Shown: piece after piece, positions 1 through 11,584 of the stretch
Layout of the letters: each line of letters opens with the position of its first letter
Position numbering within the stretch: position 1 is the first letter of the stretch
Source: Kingdonia uniflora
Lineage: Eukaryota; Streptophyta; Magnoliopsida; Ranunculales; Circaeasteraceae
Reading direction: 5' to 3'
DNA: 64,000 nucleotides
NCBI GenBank assembly: GCA_014058105.1
Contig: JACGCM010002114.1
Span: 1,364,001-1,428,000, forward strand
The notes under the pieces: model-generated
Database searches by the model: none
The model's input: only the letters and a program-made list of their open reading frames with translations
Told to the model about the DNA's origin: nothing
Position numbers and translations under genes: made by a program

Positions 1-533
1 TGTAATAATGGAGTTGCACTAAGAAAGTTGAAGCTTCAAAGGAGACAGATATGGTGGACCAAAAATTGATTTTTCATGTTTTGGTGTTTGCTACAGGGTT
101 TTCTTCATTTCATTTTTGTCGAATTTTAAAACTTCTTTATAACATTTAAATTTTGTTAAGTGTAGTCTATGACCGGTTCTTCCTACATATTTCTTTTGGT
201 TTTACATACTGCAGTGTCTATTTCTTGCAGTATGCAGTTGCATGCAATTAATAATGTAAAAGATTCCATCGAGTTCCCCCTATTCTCCTCCATGAAGCTT
301 ATTATGCTCTACATAATTAAACATACCCAATGCCTTGAACATCATTAGCACTTTTATTAGTACTCAAATCATTTAGCCATCAATTTACTTACTACAAAGC
401 CTTCATTTAACCATCAAGTAGATGCAAAGATTTTGCAATTATGGAGGACTTTAGTCCCAAATTACTTCAACTCTCACACAATATAAGCAAAAACTGAGAC
501 ATTATACAAGAATTACCTCAAATATATTTTTAA
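1..533. other. AT-rich spacer, nothing recognised
   Basis: No reading frame, RNA gene or repeat could be recognised here. The sequence is AT-rich and ends where the inverted arm of the fold-back element begins. Confidence 0.5.
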
Positions 534-1503
534 GTGGTTCGACGTAGAAGTCATCTTTCTTGCCACCCCAATAAAGTTCACTCCGTTGCTGTGATCCAAT
601 TTCTAAAAGCAATTTGGTCATTAGTTAGTTTCATGTCAATTGATAAAAATAATTAAAATAGAAATACTAATACAATTTTTTACATTTACGACGTCTGGGT
701 CATTGTAAATTAAAGGTATCATGTGAGCCCCACGCTTAGTGATAAACTTGATATACAGTACGTCTATGTGAGACACAATGAAGTTACCGCCGGTGGGGTC
801 CGCGGGGTGCATAAGTATGCCAATAACCAGGTTGTCGAACTCTACAATTTTCAATATTAAGAAAAATAAAATTACTTATCATTTCTAATAGACTGATCTT
901 TTGTTGTTAATATCTCTATATTAATTTTAAGACAAAAAAGGAAAAAGAAATTAACTACATTTCCACATCAACACCCATATTGTTTGTTATTTTAACTATG
1001 TACATTTTCAATATTAAAATTAAAAATAACTACATAGTAAATAATATCTAGATGGGTTTTTTTGATGACGTGGAAAGCTAAGTATATCAATACAACAAAT
1101 CGTGTATTTAATGATGAAATGACATTAATTATGTGGCATTAATTAGCTAATCCTATTTGGGGAAGAAAAAAAAAGTGGCTATGTGTCACTCTCACTCTTC
1201 GTGGTTATTGGCGTACTTACGCACCCCGCGGACCTCACAGGCGGTAACTTTATTGTGTCTCACATAGATGTGCCGTATATCAGGTTTATCACTGAGCGCG
1301 GGACTCACATGATACCCTTAATATACAATGACCCAGACGTCGTAAATGTAAAAATTTGTATTAGTATTTCTATTTTAATTATTTTTATCAATTGACATGA
1401 AACTAACTAATGACCAAATTGCTTTTAAAAATTGGATCACTGCAACGGAGTGATCTTTATTGGGGGTGGCAAGAAAGATGACTTCTACGTCGAACCACTC
1501 CTT
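534..1503. mobile_element. Fold-back element with long inverted arms
   Basis: The left arm (about 534-850) returns as its reverse complement at about 1193-1503. Both outer ends carry the same 'gtggttcgacgtag' motif and both arms contain the 'cacatagacgt' and 'gacgtcgtaaatg' stretches with few changes. The spacer of about 340 bp is AT-rich. Each arm holds a short frame reading outward to inward on the other strand; the two share the peptide 'GGNFIVSHIDV' followed by 'FIT.RG.HMIPLIYNDPDVV'. I do not recognise the protein. No clear target duplication was found: the flanks are similar but not identical. It may be a fold-back or MULE-like DNA transposon that picked up a gene piece, or an inverted duplication of another element. 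Confidence 0.65.
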
Positions 1504-1529
1504 TATGAGCTTTATAAGACTCATCAATA

Positions 1530-4500
1530 GTTACTATCCATACTTCCTCAGGAGGATTACATTTGATTAAGATAGTCTTAACCAATGTGTATCTGTGCCA
1601 TGCTTCACAACAACTTCTGTTCCTTACAGAATCGATTCAGATCTCTGAATTGTATGGTTGAGCTTTGAAATAGCATCATTAGTGATCTCTTTCAGAATCT
1701 GAGGTACATTCTTGTACTTGTTTCCAAAGACTATCCTTTTTGGCTCTCCACATATTGTAGACTAAGGAACAGATTTTTTTTGTTAAATCTTGGTGACAAT
1801 ATCATCTCTTTTGAGCTTAGAAAGTCATTCAATGTATTCATAGAAATTCCCAATCTGTCTATAAGAAAAAATTTAGAGCAAGCAGCTTGGCTTATATATA
1901 ACAGGAGAACATGTAATCCATCAACTCATGAGAAGTACTTTCAGCATCATTCTTACAAAACACACATAGATGAGCTAAGAACAAGTCTTTGAACCAATTT
2001 ATTAGGGTGGAAAGGATGCCCTTCATAGCTTGCTAGATTGTAAACCCTTGTCGATGGATGACATAGGAGTTCCAGCACAATCCTGCCCATTTAATTTCTT
2101 CTTTATGTGTTTTTGTCTTTTCATAGTTGTCACTGACAATATACATGCCTGCTGTGTTTGGAGTCCACACAATTGTATATTCTCATTCTTCAGTTTGACA
2201 TATTTCTGGGAGGTTGTTCATAATCTCAGGGATCTTATTTCTACTGTGCTGAGGCATTTGCCAACACCCATCTCTCATAAAGTTAGAAACTTTGGCTCTA
2301 AGGTTCAAGGAAGAATCACTGTACTGGGTTTTGAACTTATCAATGAGTATGCCTTGTGGTGCCAAAGGTCATACCTGAACTTGGTTTGAGCACTCTTTCC
2401 AACAATATGAAGGACCATATTCTTAGCTTTGTTTCTAGGCTTCAGAATTTTCCTCCAACACCATGAACAATCCCCAGGAATTTTTACTTCCCACAGGTTC
2501 GTACCTTTTAAAAGATGCTTCGCAGTCCAAACTCCCCAAGTAGAGTTACATTTAGAAGCCAACTTCCATGTGTGCTTGAGTATTGCAGCCTCATTCCACA
2601 CCACCAAGCTTCTTAACCCCAGACCACTCTCCCTTTTAGGATAGCAAAAGCTTATCCACATCATTGGAATATTTCTCTTTTTTTCTTGTCCATGCCACAA
2701 AAACTTTGAGAAGATATTTTCAATCTGCACCATTACTTCTTTTATTTTATTTTTTTGGCAAAAATGAACAAGCTTGTCCAGTATATGTGAATTGAGCATA
2801 ACACTGATTAATTTTATTTTTTTTGATGAATAAATGAAATGTAGTTACCAAGAATTAACACTGATTTAATCAGCTATAATTTCCCTGCATAGTACAGATA
2901 TGAGTATCTCCATGAGTGTATTCTTGAGGTAATTCTCTATATCAGCACACAATAGTTTCTAGCTCTAAGTTTTGTAGACACAAGAGGGACTCCCAGATAC
3001 TTAAAAGGAAGAACCACCAACAGTAAACCCAGAGTAGCAGCTAGCAGATCTCTAGTATTCCCTTCAACCCCTGAAAAGTAAATAGAAAATTTGTTGTAGT
3101 TGACCTCCATTGCACTCAGCTTATTGAAGGTAATTAGACAGCTCTTTATAGCATTTGTATAGTTGATATTATATTACCTTTGAAAAACACTAGCAAATGC
3201 TAGATGAGTAAGGGCAGGTTTGTTGTATTTGCTGTGAAGAGTAAGAGCCCCATTCTTAACTGCTTTATCAAGCGATAACCCAAATGCTTCCATTATGAGC
3301 ACAAAGAGACAGGGTGACATAGGGCCACCTTGCCTCAATCCCCTTTCGAAGAACCCCCTTCCATGGACTCATTCACTGAAGTTGGAGTTGCTAGCTGTAG
3401 TGACACATTCCATCACTCAAGCTATGAATTTATTAGGAAACTCCATCTCCTCCAAGGTGATCTTTGACAGTCTCCCATTGAACAAGGTCATAAGCCTTCC
3501 TTAGATCAATTTTTGTCGTACAATATGCCTTCTTGGAGTTTCTATGATTGTTTCTTAACAACTCATGTGCAATCATGAGGTTATCTGTTATACTTATCCC
3601 CTACACAGAAGGTGCTTGGTTAGAGCTCACCAAAGGAGACAGGAACCTCTTAAATCTGTTGGTTATTATCTTAGATATAGCATTATAAATCACATTGCGG
3701 CATGATATAGGTCTATAATCCCCAAAAGAATTAGGGTTATCCACCTTAGGAACAAGGGGCACTCATGTAGAGTTAATATTTTTTACCTTTCTTCCCTCAA
3801 AAAAGTTCCTAAACCCTTTGCAAAAATCCGTTTTAGTAATCTCCCAAAGTACTTTTGAAGAAATTAGAGTTTGCTCAATTGAGAATAAAGCTTGCTCAAT
3901 CTCTTCATTGGTCACTTCATCCTCAAGCATGGAACAGTCTTCACCTTTAACTTTATTTTGAGTTGGAAATTCCTAATTGTCTGCTCATCAATCGTTTCAA
4001 CTTCTTACCCCATAATCTTTTTGAAATATTCTACAGCTGCCTCAGCAATAAGAGCAGGTTCAGTTACTGTTGTATTTTGCTCATCTTTAATGTTAAGTGA
4101 TAGGCGTGGTTCGTCACACCCACGACCTAGGTGCACGGTTTTGTGACCGGTTTCTATTTTTGTTTCCTATGTTAGTTTATTTTAGGATAATATATTTTGT
4201 GGTAGAGAATCCTCTAAAAAGGGATTACTCTAGTAGTTTCCTGTTTTAGGAGTGTAGGGAAAAAGGTGGAGATCTTCAATATATAGGAGATCCTAGGGTA
4301 CGCGGTATGTCATGTTGACTATTGAGAGAAAGGGAAGAACCCTAGGAGATCTAGAGAGAACAGAGATAATTTGTAGTTGTATTTCAATTAAATAAAAAGA
4401 TCGTATTTCATTAAGTGCTTCCGGAATCTTAGAAACTAACATTAAGAATGACATTTCTAACTCTTCTTCCTTTTATAGCTATGTGGAAAATGGATGTGTT

Positions 4501-4830
4501 GGTGTCCCCCCAAGTAATCCAATCCACTCTTTCTTTTTTGCTTCAGACAAGATTCCTCGTTCCTAGCTGAGTCATTATATCCTTTGATAACATAATATCA
4601 TTCTACTTTTATTCCCACTTTCAAAATTACTTTCACAATTCCATAAAAGCAGATTTTGCTAGTAATACCAGTAAAGCAATATTTTCTTACTTTAGTCTCA
4701 ACTAGACCAATAAGAGAATGGTTTTTGAGATTTAATAAGCCGTACCACCTCTTTTTGTTTGATTGAATCATTTTGCCCCCTCACATTCTATGCTGCCAGC
4801 TTATGCATGATGAACATGTTTTTTATTGTC
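1530..4830 (-). pseudogene. LINE-A: decayed L1-type ORF2 (endonuclease-RT-RNase H)
   Basis: Read on the minus strand this is a plant L1-type ORF2 broken by many stops and shifts. Near 4800 the endonuclease start is visible (degenerate WNVRGLN-type motif). From about 4100 to 3500 the RT reads 'VPKVDNPNSFGDYRPISC', 'ISKIITNRFKRFLSP' and 'KIDLRKAYDLVQWE', all standard LINE RT blocks. At 2799-2305 the region after the RT appears ('FLWHGQEKKRNIPMMW', then 'PKRESGLGLRSL'). At 2060-1640 come a zinc-binding RT-tail and RNase H-like traces. The stretch between endonuclease and RT is missing and its place holds an LTR-like sequence. The element is not functional. Confidence 0.85.
4170..4441 (+). repeat. 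LTR-like sequence inside LINE-A (possible solo LTR)
   Basis: The segment starts TGTTAGTTT and ends AAACTAACA, a perfect 9-bp terminal inverted pair of the TG...CA type. It contains a TATA-like 'atatatagg' followed by a purine-rich leader, as LTRs do. It lies between the endonuclease and RT parts of LINE-A. The flanking 5-mers (tccta, ttaag) do not match, so a clean insertion is not shown. Confidence 0.4.
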
Positions 4831-5039
4831 CTGCCCTCCCTTTGCCCCACTTTGCCCCACTATTTTGAGGTTCTTTTGTTTTGCCCTCCTTAGATGGCTC
4901 ACAATTCTTCAAGAGATATCTATTGTTTTGACTTGCATACCTGGTATCACAGAAAGTTAGGTGGGGGCTCTTTTCACATAAGTTTTTGTCCCAATATATT
5001 TATGCCACATCACCTATTAAGCTTGTTATTTTGAGGAGT

Positions 5040-5580
5040 TGGTTTTTGTAGAACATCCAAATTTCATATCCACATCATACCACTAGCTAAAATTATAGGT
5101 AATCTGTAGTGGATGCTCTAATAAGTGCATCTCTGATATCTCAGACACACACACCTTCAAGTGATGATTTTTGTAAGAGCTTGGAGAGCTCTGACTAGTT
5201 TCAAATTCCTTTATTTGATTTTGTGGTTGCATTTTCATGGAGAGGGACTCTTTTCTATCGTTACTTTCTCGCTCTCCATTTATATTTTTCTTTATGTATG
5301 TACTTTAGGTCTTATTTAGTTAGGATGGTTCCTTTTGGTTTCTATTGTCCAAATTTTCCGAGATTTTAAATTTATTAGCAAACAAAACCACTTTTATGAC
5401 AGTAAAATTACATGAAATTTTGCAGTTAAGATGGCGGTCGATGGCCAGAAGTGTCATGTCTTCATTCTTAATTCGTTAATTGATGCATTTATGTAATGAT
5501 GGTGTTCTTTTGCTGGAATATATCTGCATAATAATCAATTCTCTCAGAGGTCATTTACGTGGTTATATATATCCATCCTT
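5040..5580 (+). repeat. Module C, copy 1
   Basis: First of four diverged copies of a module (others near 7850, 29690 and 31480). Shared landmarks are 'gagcttggagagctctgac', 'ttatttgattttgtggttgc', an intron-like stretch with 'gtaaaattacat', and a short exon-like block 'gcataataatcaattctctcag' followed by GT. In copy 4 this block starts with ATG and would read MYQHNNQNSQ. No full protein was recognised. Confidence 0.6.
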
Positions 5581-5857
5581 TACTTAACCAAGTCCATCCT
5601 GGGAATGATCTTCATTTCAAGTGTTGGCGTGGACTCAAGAGTAGGAGCAGAGCTTTTACAGAGTACACTGATGATGATTTTTAGACTAATGTGGTTGACA
5701 AATGAAGTCTCTCTTGAAGAACCGATATGTAAAAGCCTACTTTGCAAGTAAGGATGGACGAAGGAAAAAGTCAACGTGGGTCTTGGATGACGAAAAGGAC
5801 AATATGATTTTTGATTGCAAGGTATTGCAAGAGTAGACTTACCAGGTCAAGCTTTTC

Positions 5858-5962
5858 AATAGAATGCCAACTGGGCATATGGTTCAATAGAATGTATGGC
5901 GTAGTAGAAATAGAATGCCAACTGGGCATCATATGGTTCAATAGAATGTATGGCGTAGTAGA
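5858..5962. repeat. 51-bp tandem duplication
   Basis: A unit containing 'agaatgccaactgggcat' and 'caatagaatgtatggcgtag' occurs twice head to tail with a period near 51 bp. The second copy has a small insertion (atc). It lies in non-coding DNA. Confidence 0.8.
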
Positions 5963-6639
5963 TATTTCACGAGGAAAAACCTTTCGTATCAATGTAATAT
6001 TTGTCTTCTTACTTTAAATGCCGTGTGCAACTTTTCGTAGCAACTTCACCCAAACATGCTATTTGGATAGTTTACTGTAGTTACCCGTTTGTCCACTATC
6101 CCTTGGAAATGAAAAATATTGCTGCTTCTGTGTTAGGGAATGCCAAGGTTTGGTGGAATTTTCCGTATCAATTAGTGCAATGTTTGTGATTATTTATTAA
6201 ATTTGATGATATTGTTTTTACTGTTCTAACATTAATGATGGTTTTCTTTTGAAGGAACATATTGTCATGAAGATCAGACCAGCATATTATCATAATAATC
6301 AACCCTCTCAGGTGATTTTTCTTTTAATTGATATTTGTGATTAATCTTATTTTAAGTAAAATAACAAACTGCATACTATATATACATATAAACTATGCAA
6401 TTATAAGAAAAATGCAAAACCAACTCAAAACGCAAAAAAAGAAAGTGCCCCACTAATGGAAAAATTATATGAAGTACCCATACAAATTTATATTCAAATA
6501 CCTTTTGGTCGGATCATTGGACAGATTTGTTCACGGAAGGAAATATGGGATGTCTGCAATGTAAAAACCGTACAAATGATGCTTCCTATGTGGTTTTTTG
6601 AAATTTACTGAAGTTGACTGTTAGACCCCTATTAGTATT
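5963..6639. other. Spacer with one more exon-like block
   Basis: No gene was recognised. Around 6275-6305 the 'cataataatcaaccctctcag' block of module C appears again, followed by GT, so this stretch probably belongs to the same duplicated family. Confidence 0.4.
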
Positions 6640-7160
6640 AGTTTCAATCAATTCCTGTTATGCATATTTAAAATGAATTTCAGTTTTATAAAAGTGGGAT
6701 ATTCATCTTTATTTTCGGAGTAATGATTTATGAAACTACTTCTTAACGATCTCATCATAAAAAGGGTATAAATGCAGTACTTGTATTAAGTCCCACTTCA
6801 AATTAATTTAAGTTTCTTACTTATCTATAATTCGAACGAATTAGGTAAGGTTTGGTGGAGGTATGCAACTGAAAGCAAAACACTGGAAATATTATATGTA
6901 GTTGTTAGAGGAATTAATTAATCACGAATCACACATTTAACCTTTCCAAAAGCATGCACGATGAAATATATGTTACTAATAATATTCACCCTTTTGGCCT
7001 TTACAGACGAACCGAAATGTTTTAATTCTCTAATATGGACCCTTTGGGACGAGTATCTGGTTCTAAGAGGAAAAGTCGCATACGAGCAATTGAAATCTTG
7101 TGAATACAAACTTAGTGACAGGTTAAAATGGTGGACAAAGTTGATCTACTGTATGATTTG
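6640..7160 (+). repeat. Module A, copy 1
   Basis: This stretch matches 30950-31340 in the same orientation. Shared landmarks are 'taaggtttggtgga', 'aatcacgaatcacacattta', 'aaagcatgcac' and 'ggacgagtatct'. Short frames inside are not convincing as genes. Confidence 0.55.
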
Positions 7161-7379
7161 TCCCCTTCTGGGAGATGATTAAGTTCTATTATTCGGTATA
7201 TGATTAGAACATTCTTGTAGTAAATTTTGATTTAGTATGCTTTTATAAAAAATAGAGCTCGGGTATCTTTTTTTTTTTCTCTTTCTGTTACAGGAAGTAA
7301 CATGTTTGTCGGAGTTTGACGATTTTTTTTTCCAATTTCCAGTTTGCACTGTAATTTCTTCTGGTAATTCACTTTTATT

Positions 7380-7620
7380 TCCAATTAGTATAGTGAACAC
7401 TGTATATATGTAAAAAAATTTTTCTTATCAATGAAGTTTATGCTAAAAAAAATCTCATTTTTTCCGTCTCTAGGGGGTTGTATGTTTTTGTGCATGGATT
7501 TTTTGTACACAAGTGCAGCTGTGCAGGTGTATGGCTTTACCACAGTCTGAACCTCATAACCATGTTTAGGAAATTAGTTTACAGACATACCAGTTTTTCC
7601 TTTCTGATAAGAACAGCCTA
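7380..7620 (+). repeat. Module B, copy 1
   Basis: Matches 32966-33200. Shared landmarks are 'gtgaacactgtatatatgt', 'gggggttgtatgtttttgtg', 'catggattttttg' and 'gtttaggaaattagtttac'. In the second copy this module directly adjoins a fragment resembling pectin methylesterase inhibitor; here no such fragment is seen. Confidence 0.55.
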
Positions 7621-7849
7621 GCCATCAGCCCACCACTGATAACTAACGCCTACAACCTCCATTCACAGCTACCAATTACCATACTCCAATTTATATATTG
7701 CAAAATCTTGGCCTCAACATAGAAATTTTGGATAATGTGGTAATTTGTTGAATCAAAAATTAGTATTTATGATTAAAAGAACAGCTCCAAATGATAAACA
7801 AAGTATGACCAGTATCCATAAATTCGAAAATGCATTCTCTAACCATCTC

Positions 7850-8440
7850 TCACCCTTATGGAAATGCTTCAAGAAATAACTCTCAATGACAACTCAAAAT
7901 GCATAATGAGGGCCACGTTAATAATGTTTTGCATGTCTGTTGGTATCCCGACATTGCCTTCAATGATATACCAAACTTTTGTACGTTTTGAATCTTTTGA
8001 TGAGCACCCTGACTTCAAAGTGGTACCTTTTTTTGTGTGGTAGTTTTCAGTGATTCCTCTACAAATAATTGCATTTCTCATATTCCAGACTAGAGTATAA
8101 CAATTCTCCAAGTGATGATTTTCTCAAGAGCTTGGAGAGCTCCAACCAGTTTCAACTTCCTTTATTTGATTTTGTGCTTGCATTTTCATGGAGAAGGGAG
8201 ACTCTTATCTATGCTTCCTTCAGGTACTCTCTTTCTCTCATTTATCTTAATTTGTGCATTCTTGTTTATCTTCACTAACTATTAATTATGATGATGATGT
8301 TGTTTTGCAGGAATACATCAGCATAATAATCAATTCTCTCAGGTATTTCTTCTTAAATTTATTTACATGGTTATTAATCCGTTTTTTATTTCATCTTAAC
8401 TACCCCCAGCTGAGGGTTTGTGAAGTAAGTAATGCTCAAT
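7850..8440 (+). repeat. Module C, copy 2
   Basis: Second copy of module C. It has the upstream part ('caatgacaactcaaaatg', 'atgtctgttggtat', 'aacttttgtacgttttga'), the 'gagcttggagagctcc' core, and the exon-like block at 8311-8342 bounded by AG and GT. It ends shortly before LINE-B. Confidence 0.6.
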
Positions 8441-8826
8441 AAGTGAACTGCATATGGTCTGCCATGAGTGTTCTTTCTTTACCCTCAGCCTATACTCCAG
8501 GATATCAGAGTTACCTGACAAACAAATTGTAGAAAGTCTTGAAGTTGTGATTCCTTCCGAGATGCATTCTCATTGGAATATAGCATTCAATAGTTTATCT
8601 CCTTTTGGGGTGTGACTAGATGTCCTCATTCGAGTGTTAGTTCTAACATTTAGTAGTCGCCAGTAATCAACCCTTCTTTCAGTAGTGTGGGTTATTCCTA
8701 ATGTTTAGTAGTCGCATATTCTCAGAGTCTCTCTCGGTTATTATCGCATATTCTCACAGTAAAATAGGACTTTAAGCCATGTGTGTTGGTTCGGTTTTTT
8801 TGGCAGTGGGCGGTTTTTTCTAGTAA

Positions 8827-9862
8827 TTGTGGGAGGATGGCCTCTTTCTCAGTCACACAAGCGTTTGTGAGCAGTTGGAGCGTATGACAGTGACTAAACC
8901 TAGGGGAGCTGCGGTGGTTCACCTGCCTCCGGAAAGAATTTGTGCGAAGGAATCCCGATGGCGATACGCGTTGATACGGACAATGTCTTTTGACAGGGGA
9001 CGGGGTTTTTCGAAAATCGTGTCTGCCCTAAAAAGTTTTTGGAACATGGAGGCGTCAGAAAATTTGCAGGTTTTTGAACGAAAAGTGACGGGTAAGACCT
9101 TTTTCATTTTTAAGTTCCGTATGGCGTATGACCAAAATTATGTCTTGCTCAATCAACCCTGGAATCCTTATGGGTATACAATTATTCTACTCCCGTAGGA
9201 GGCACGGACTCCGATAGAACTACCGATTTTCAAGTTTGTTCCTTTCTGGGTGAAGTTTGAGATTATCGACCCTTTCTTCGGAACACTCGAATTCCTATTT
9301 GAGTTTGGGCGAAGTCTCAGATAAGTATTGGTTACCGAGCCAAATGTGGACAATCGGCAAGTAGCAAAAAATGGATATCGGGACAGGGTGGTCATGGACA
9401 TTTACGAGGTTTTCCCACCGGCGGTATGGGTTGAGCTGGAAAATGGACCGATTCTGATTGGGCTTAAATATGAAGATGTCCCGGTGAATTTCTACACTCT
9501 TTGTTTTAAAATGGGGCATCGATTGACAGTGTGTTATGTGATCCTTGAGGAGGACAGTCCGGAGGAGGCGGGGTTGAATCAGTCCCTAGGGGACACGGTG
9601 GTGCAGGCACAGATATGGAGAGGGAAGATACCGGACATGTTCCTTTGCGGTCGTGGCAGTATACGCGGGCAGAGTGTGGGGACCAGGGACAACCATCTCT
9701 ACCCCTCCCTTTCTCCGACCCAAACTTGACAAGGCGGAGAGATAAGGGGAAACGACCGGTTGGTATGTGGAAGATGCGAACCACGACCTGGACGAATAAT
9801 TTGATCATGTCTAATCAGGACGGATATCAGGAGGGTTCCCCCGCCTGGGCAGGTTATATTAT
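8827..9862 (+). pseudogene. LINE-B: ORF1 nucleic-acid-binding protein, decayed
   Basis: This is the ORF1 of a plant L1-type LINE. From 8827 to about 9330 the translated sequence has the plan of the DUF4283 domain ('LIRTMSFDRGRGFSKIV', 'VTGKTFFIFKF', 'LLNQPWNPYGYTIILLP', then 'FVPFWVKF' past a stop). From about 9480 a zinc-knuckle region follows ('YEDVPVNFYTLCFKMGHR'); the first of its Cys ligands is lost. In-frame stops near 9198 and 9322 break it. The LINE stops abruptly near 9862, where Tat-Q copy 1 begins, so its ORF2 is absent. LINE-C repeats the zinc-knuckle part in diverged form. Confidence 0.75.
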
Positions 9863-9959
9863 ATTTCAGTTTTCAACATAGTTTCGTTCTGAAACTCTTA
9901 TGTAAGGAAGGTCCAGGAACTTAAAATCACTGATCTTGATTCCTCCTTCACACTATTTA

Positions 9960-10395
9960 CTTCAACAAAAAACTGAGGAAGCAGAGGTATCAATGTCTGA
10001 ACCAACCCTCAGACAGGGGATCTTTTTCACGATAAGAGACGATGATTATGTTGAAGAAAAACTTCCATTCTCCGTCTCCCTTCTCCACCACCATCGTTTC
10101 CTTCTCTATAACCCCCACCAACTGAAAGTTGGTAGAGATTAAAGGAGGTCCTACCTTAAAATCCAGTCCCTCGCAGGATACCGACAGTAATGCCTCGCAT
10201 ATACACCGACCTCCACATCTGTCTCCTCAACCTTATTCTCCGCCAAGATATGAAGGCATCTCTGACGCTATTCCCCAGACAGAACCACGTAATGAAATCT
10301 CCACATATGGTAAAAATTATCTTAAGCTTCAGCCGCTTTTTCTTCCGACATCCTATGATATGTTAGTGGTACAGGGACGGGTATAGGATTTTCTA
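9960..10395 (-). pseudogene. Tat-Q copy 1: antisense reading frame, decayed
   Basis: On the minus strand, opposite to the element, a frame reads MSEEKAAEA, then a stop, then 'DNFYHMWRFHYVVLSGE', another stop, and 'CLHILAENKVEETDVEVG'. Copy 2 at 57.8-58.1 kb reads the same protein without those two stops. Further along, toward 9960, comes 'VVEKGDGEWKFFFNIIIVSY', also matched in copy 2. Antisense genes between pol and the 3' LTR are known in Tat-lineage retrotransposons. The W..FFF block looks like part of such proteins; I cannot name a function. Confidence 0.5.
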
Positions 10396-10796
10396 GTGCT
10401 TAATTGCCAAAATATCATAACTTCAACCTCTGAAATTCCGTAGCCACTCTCTCTCTTCATATACCATTTTTTGGGTCTTTACTATTATCATCAGAGTACT
10501 TTGACAGAAGCTCCAGTACAAATACTATTTATATCAAACTAATATTTAATGCGTAGGTACGTTTCCAAAACAATCATCATTCGAAGCAAAACAAATCTGG
10601 GAACCCCAAACGTCAAGTACATCAATCATTTCCATCATTATAAATGCCAGATACAGTCTTCCATAAATAAATACTGATTACCCAAACCAGTCAAATTCCC
10701 CATCAATACATCATATCTTTTTAACTTTCAACACAAGCAGTCAACAAATTATTTCTCAACCAAAGTCACCCGTGTCTTCAGTTGCGAGGGGGCGAT

Positions 10797-11370
10797 TGTA
10801 GTGACTTATCCCTCGACCTAGTCTAAATTTGAACTACCTCAATATCAGACTTACGCATTACATACGTGACATATACAGTCAGCATTGCCACCTAGACTAC
10901 GAACAGATAAAGAACGTGGATCGAGCATTACAACAAAATATGAATAAGTCAAAGACACCTGTCTCTCACGAACTAAATAGTTACATATTCAACTACCACT
11001 TGCCTCATTATCAGGAGAACGTGCTTCTACACGATAACGAGCTACGGGTAAGGTCTATATAAAGAAAAAGTTCCAGAGGAGATAGAACTAGAAGAACTAG
11101 ATTTTCTAGACTCTAATACAAAACTTCTTATTTCAAGATCAAACATTTCTAGTTCAAAGAGACTTATAATAAGATATTATCAGCCTCAAACAATAAAAGT
11201 TATAGTTACTAAACCCTCAACTCGAGGTCGTAGTTTTTTTTACCTATTCAAAGGTTTTCTACTCTAAATCGCCTGTGTCATTTCTTGTATTACATTAATT
11301 TTTGTCACAGGTATATTTGATGTAAGATCTAATTTCGAGCTATTTTGAGCTACGAAATTAGGCCATTATA
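10797..11370 (+). repeat. LTR of Tat-Q copy 1
   Basis: The LTR starts TGTAGTGAC directly after a polypurine tract and ends near 'ggccattata'. In copy 2 the matching end is TTACA, giving a TGTAA...TTACA pair there. A TATA-like 'tctatataaag' lies about 260 bp in. Confidence 0.65.
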
Positions 11371-11584
11371 GGTATGAACTTGTATTGGATGTAATCAGAC
11401 TAATTTAAGCTTGTATGTTATTTTATATAAGCTAATAAACTCCAACTGAAGTAATAGCATTCGTATTTGGCATTTTCTTTACTTGTAGAGAAGCGTGGTA
11501 TCTAAGCCTTTATTACCCATCAGCACTGACACCTTTCCTTAAAGGCTTGACCGATTTAATTTAGGCCTTATATTCTTAAGTGAC
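11371..11584. other. Unassigned stretch between LTR and LINE-C
   Basis: About 210 bp without recognisable coding or repeat content. It could be a target-site remnant or internal sequence of the Tat-Q element. Confidence 0.4.

Larger units (their letters stand above)
9885..11370 (+). mobile_element. Tat-Q copy 1: 3' end of a Tat-like Gypsy element with LTR
   Basis: Internal 3' sequence (9885-10796), a polypurine tract 'gcgagggggcgat' and one LTR (10797-11370). The whole stretch aligns with 57715-59068, 47 kb away, in the same orientation. No gag or pol remains. The left end abuts LINE-B and the right end is followed by about 210 bp of unknown DNA before LINE-C. Assignment to the Tat group rests on the polypurine tract, an LTR motif shared with Tat-P ('gaggtcgt.gttttt') and the antisense frame upstream of the LTR. 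Confidence 0.65.
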
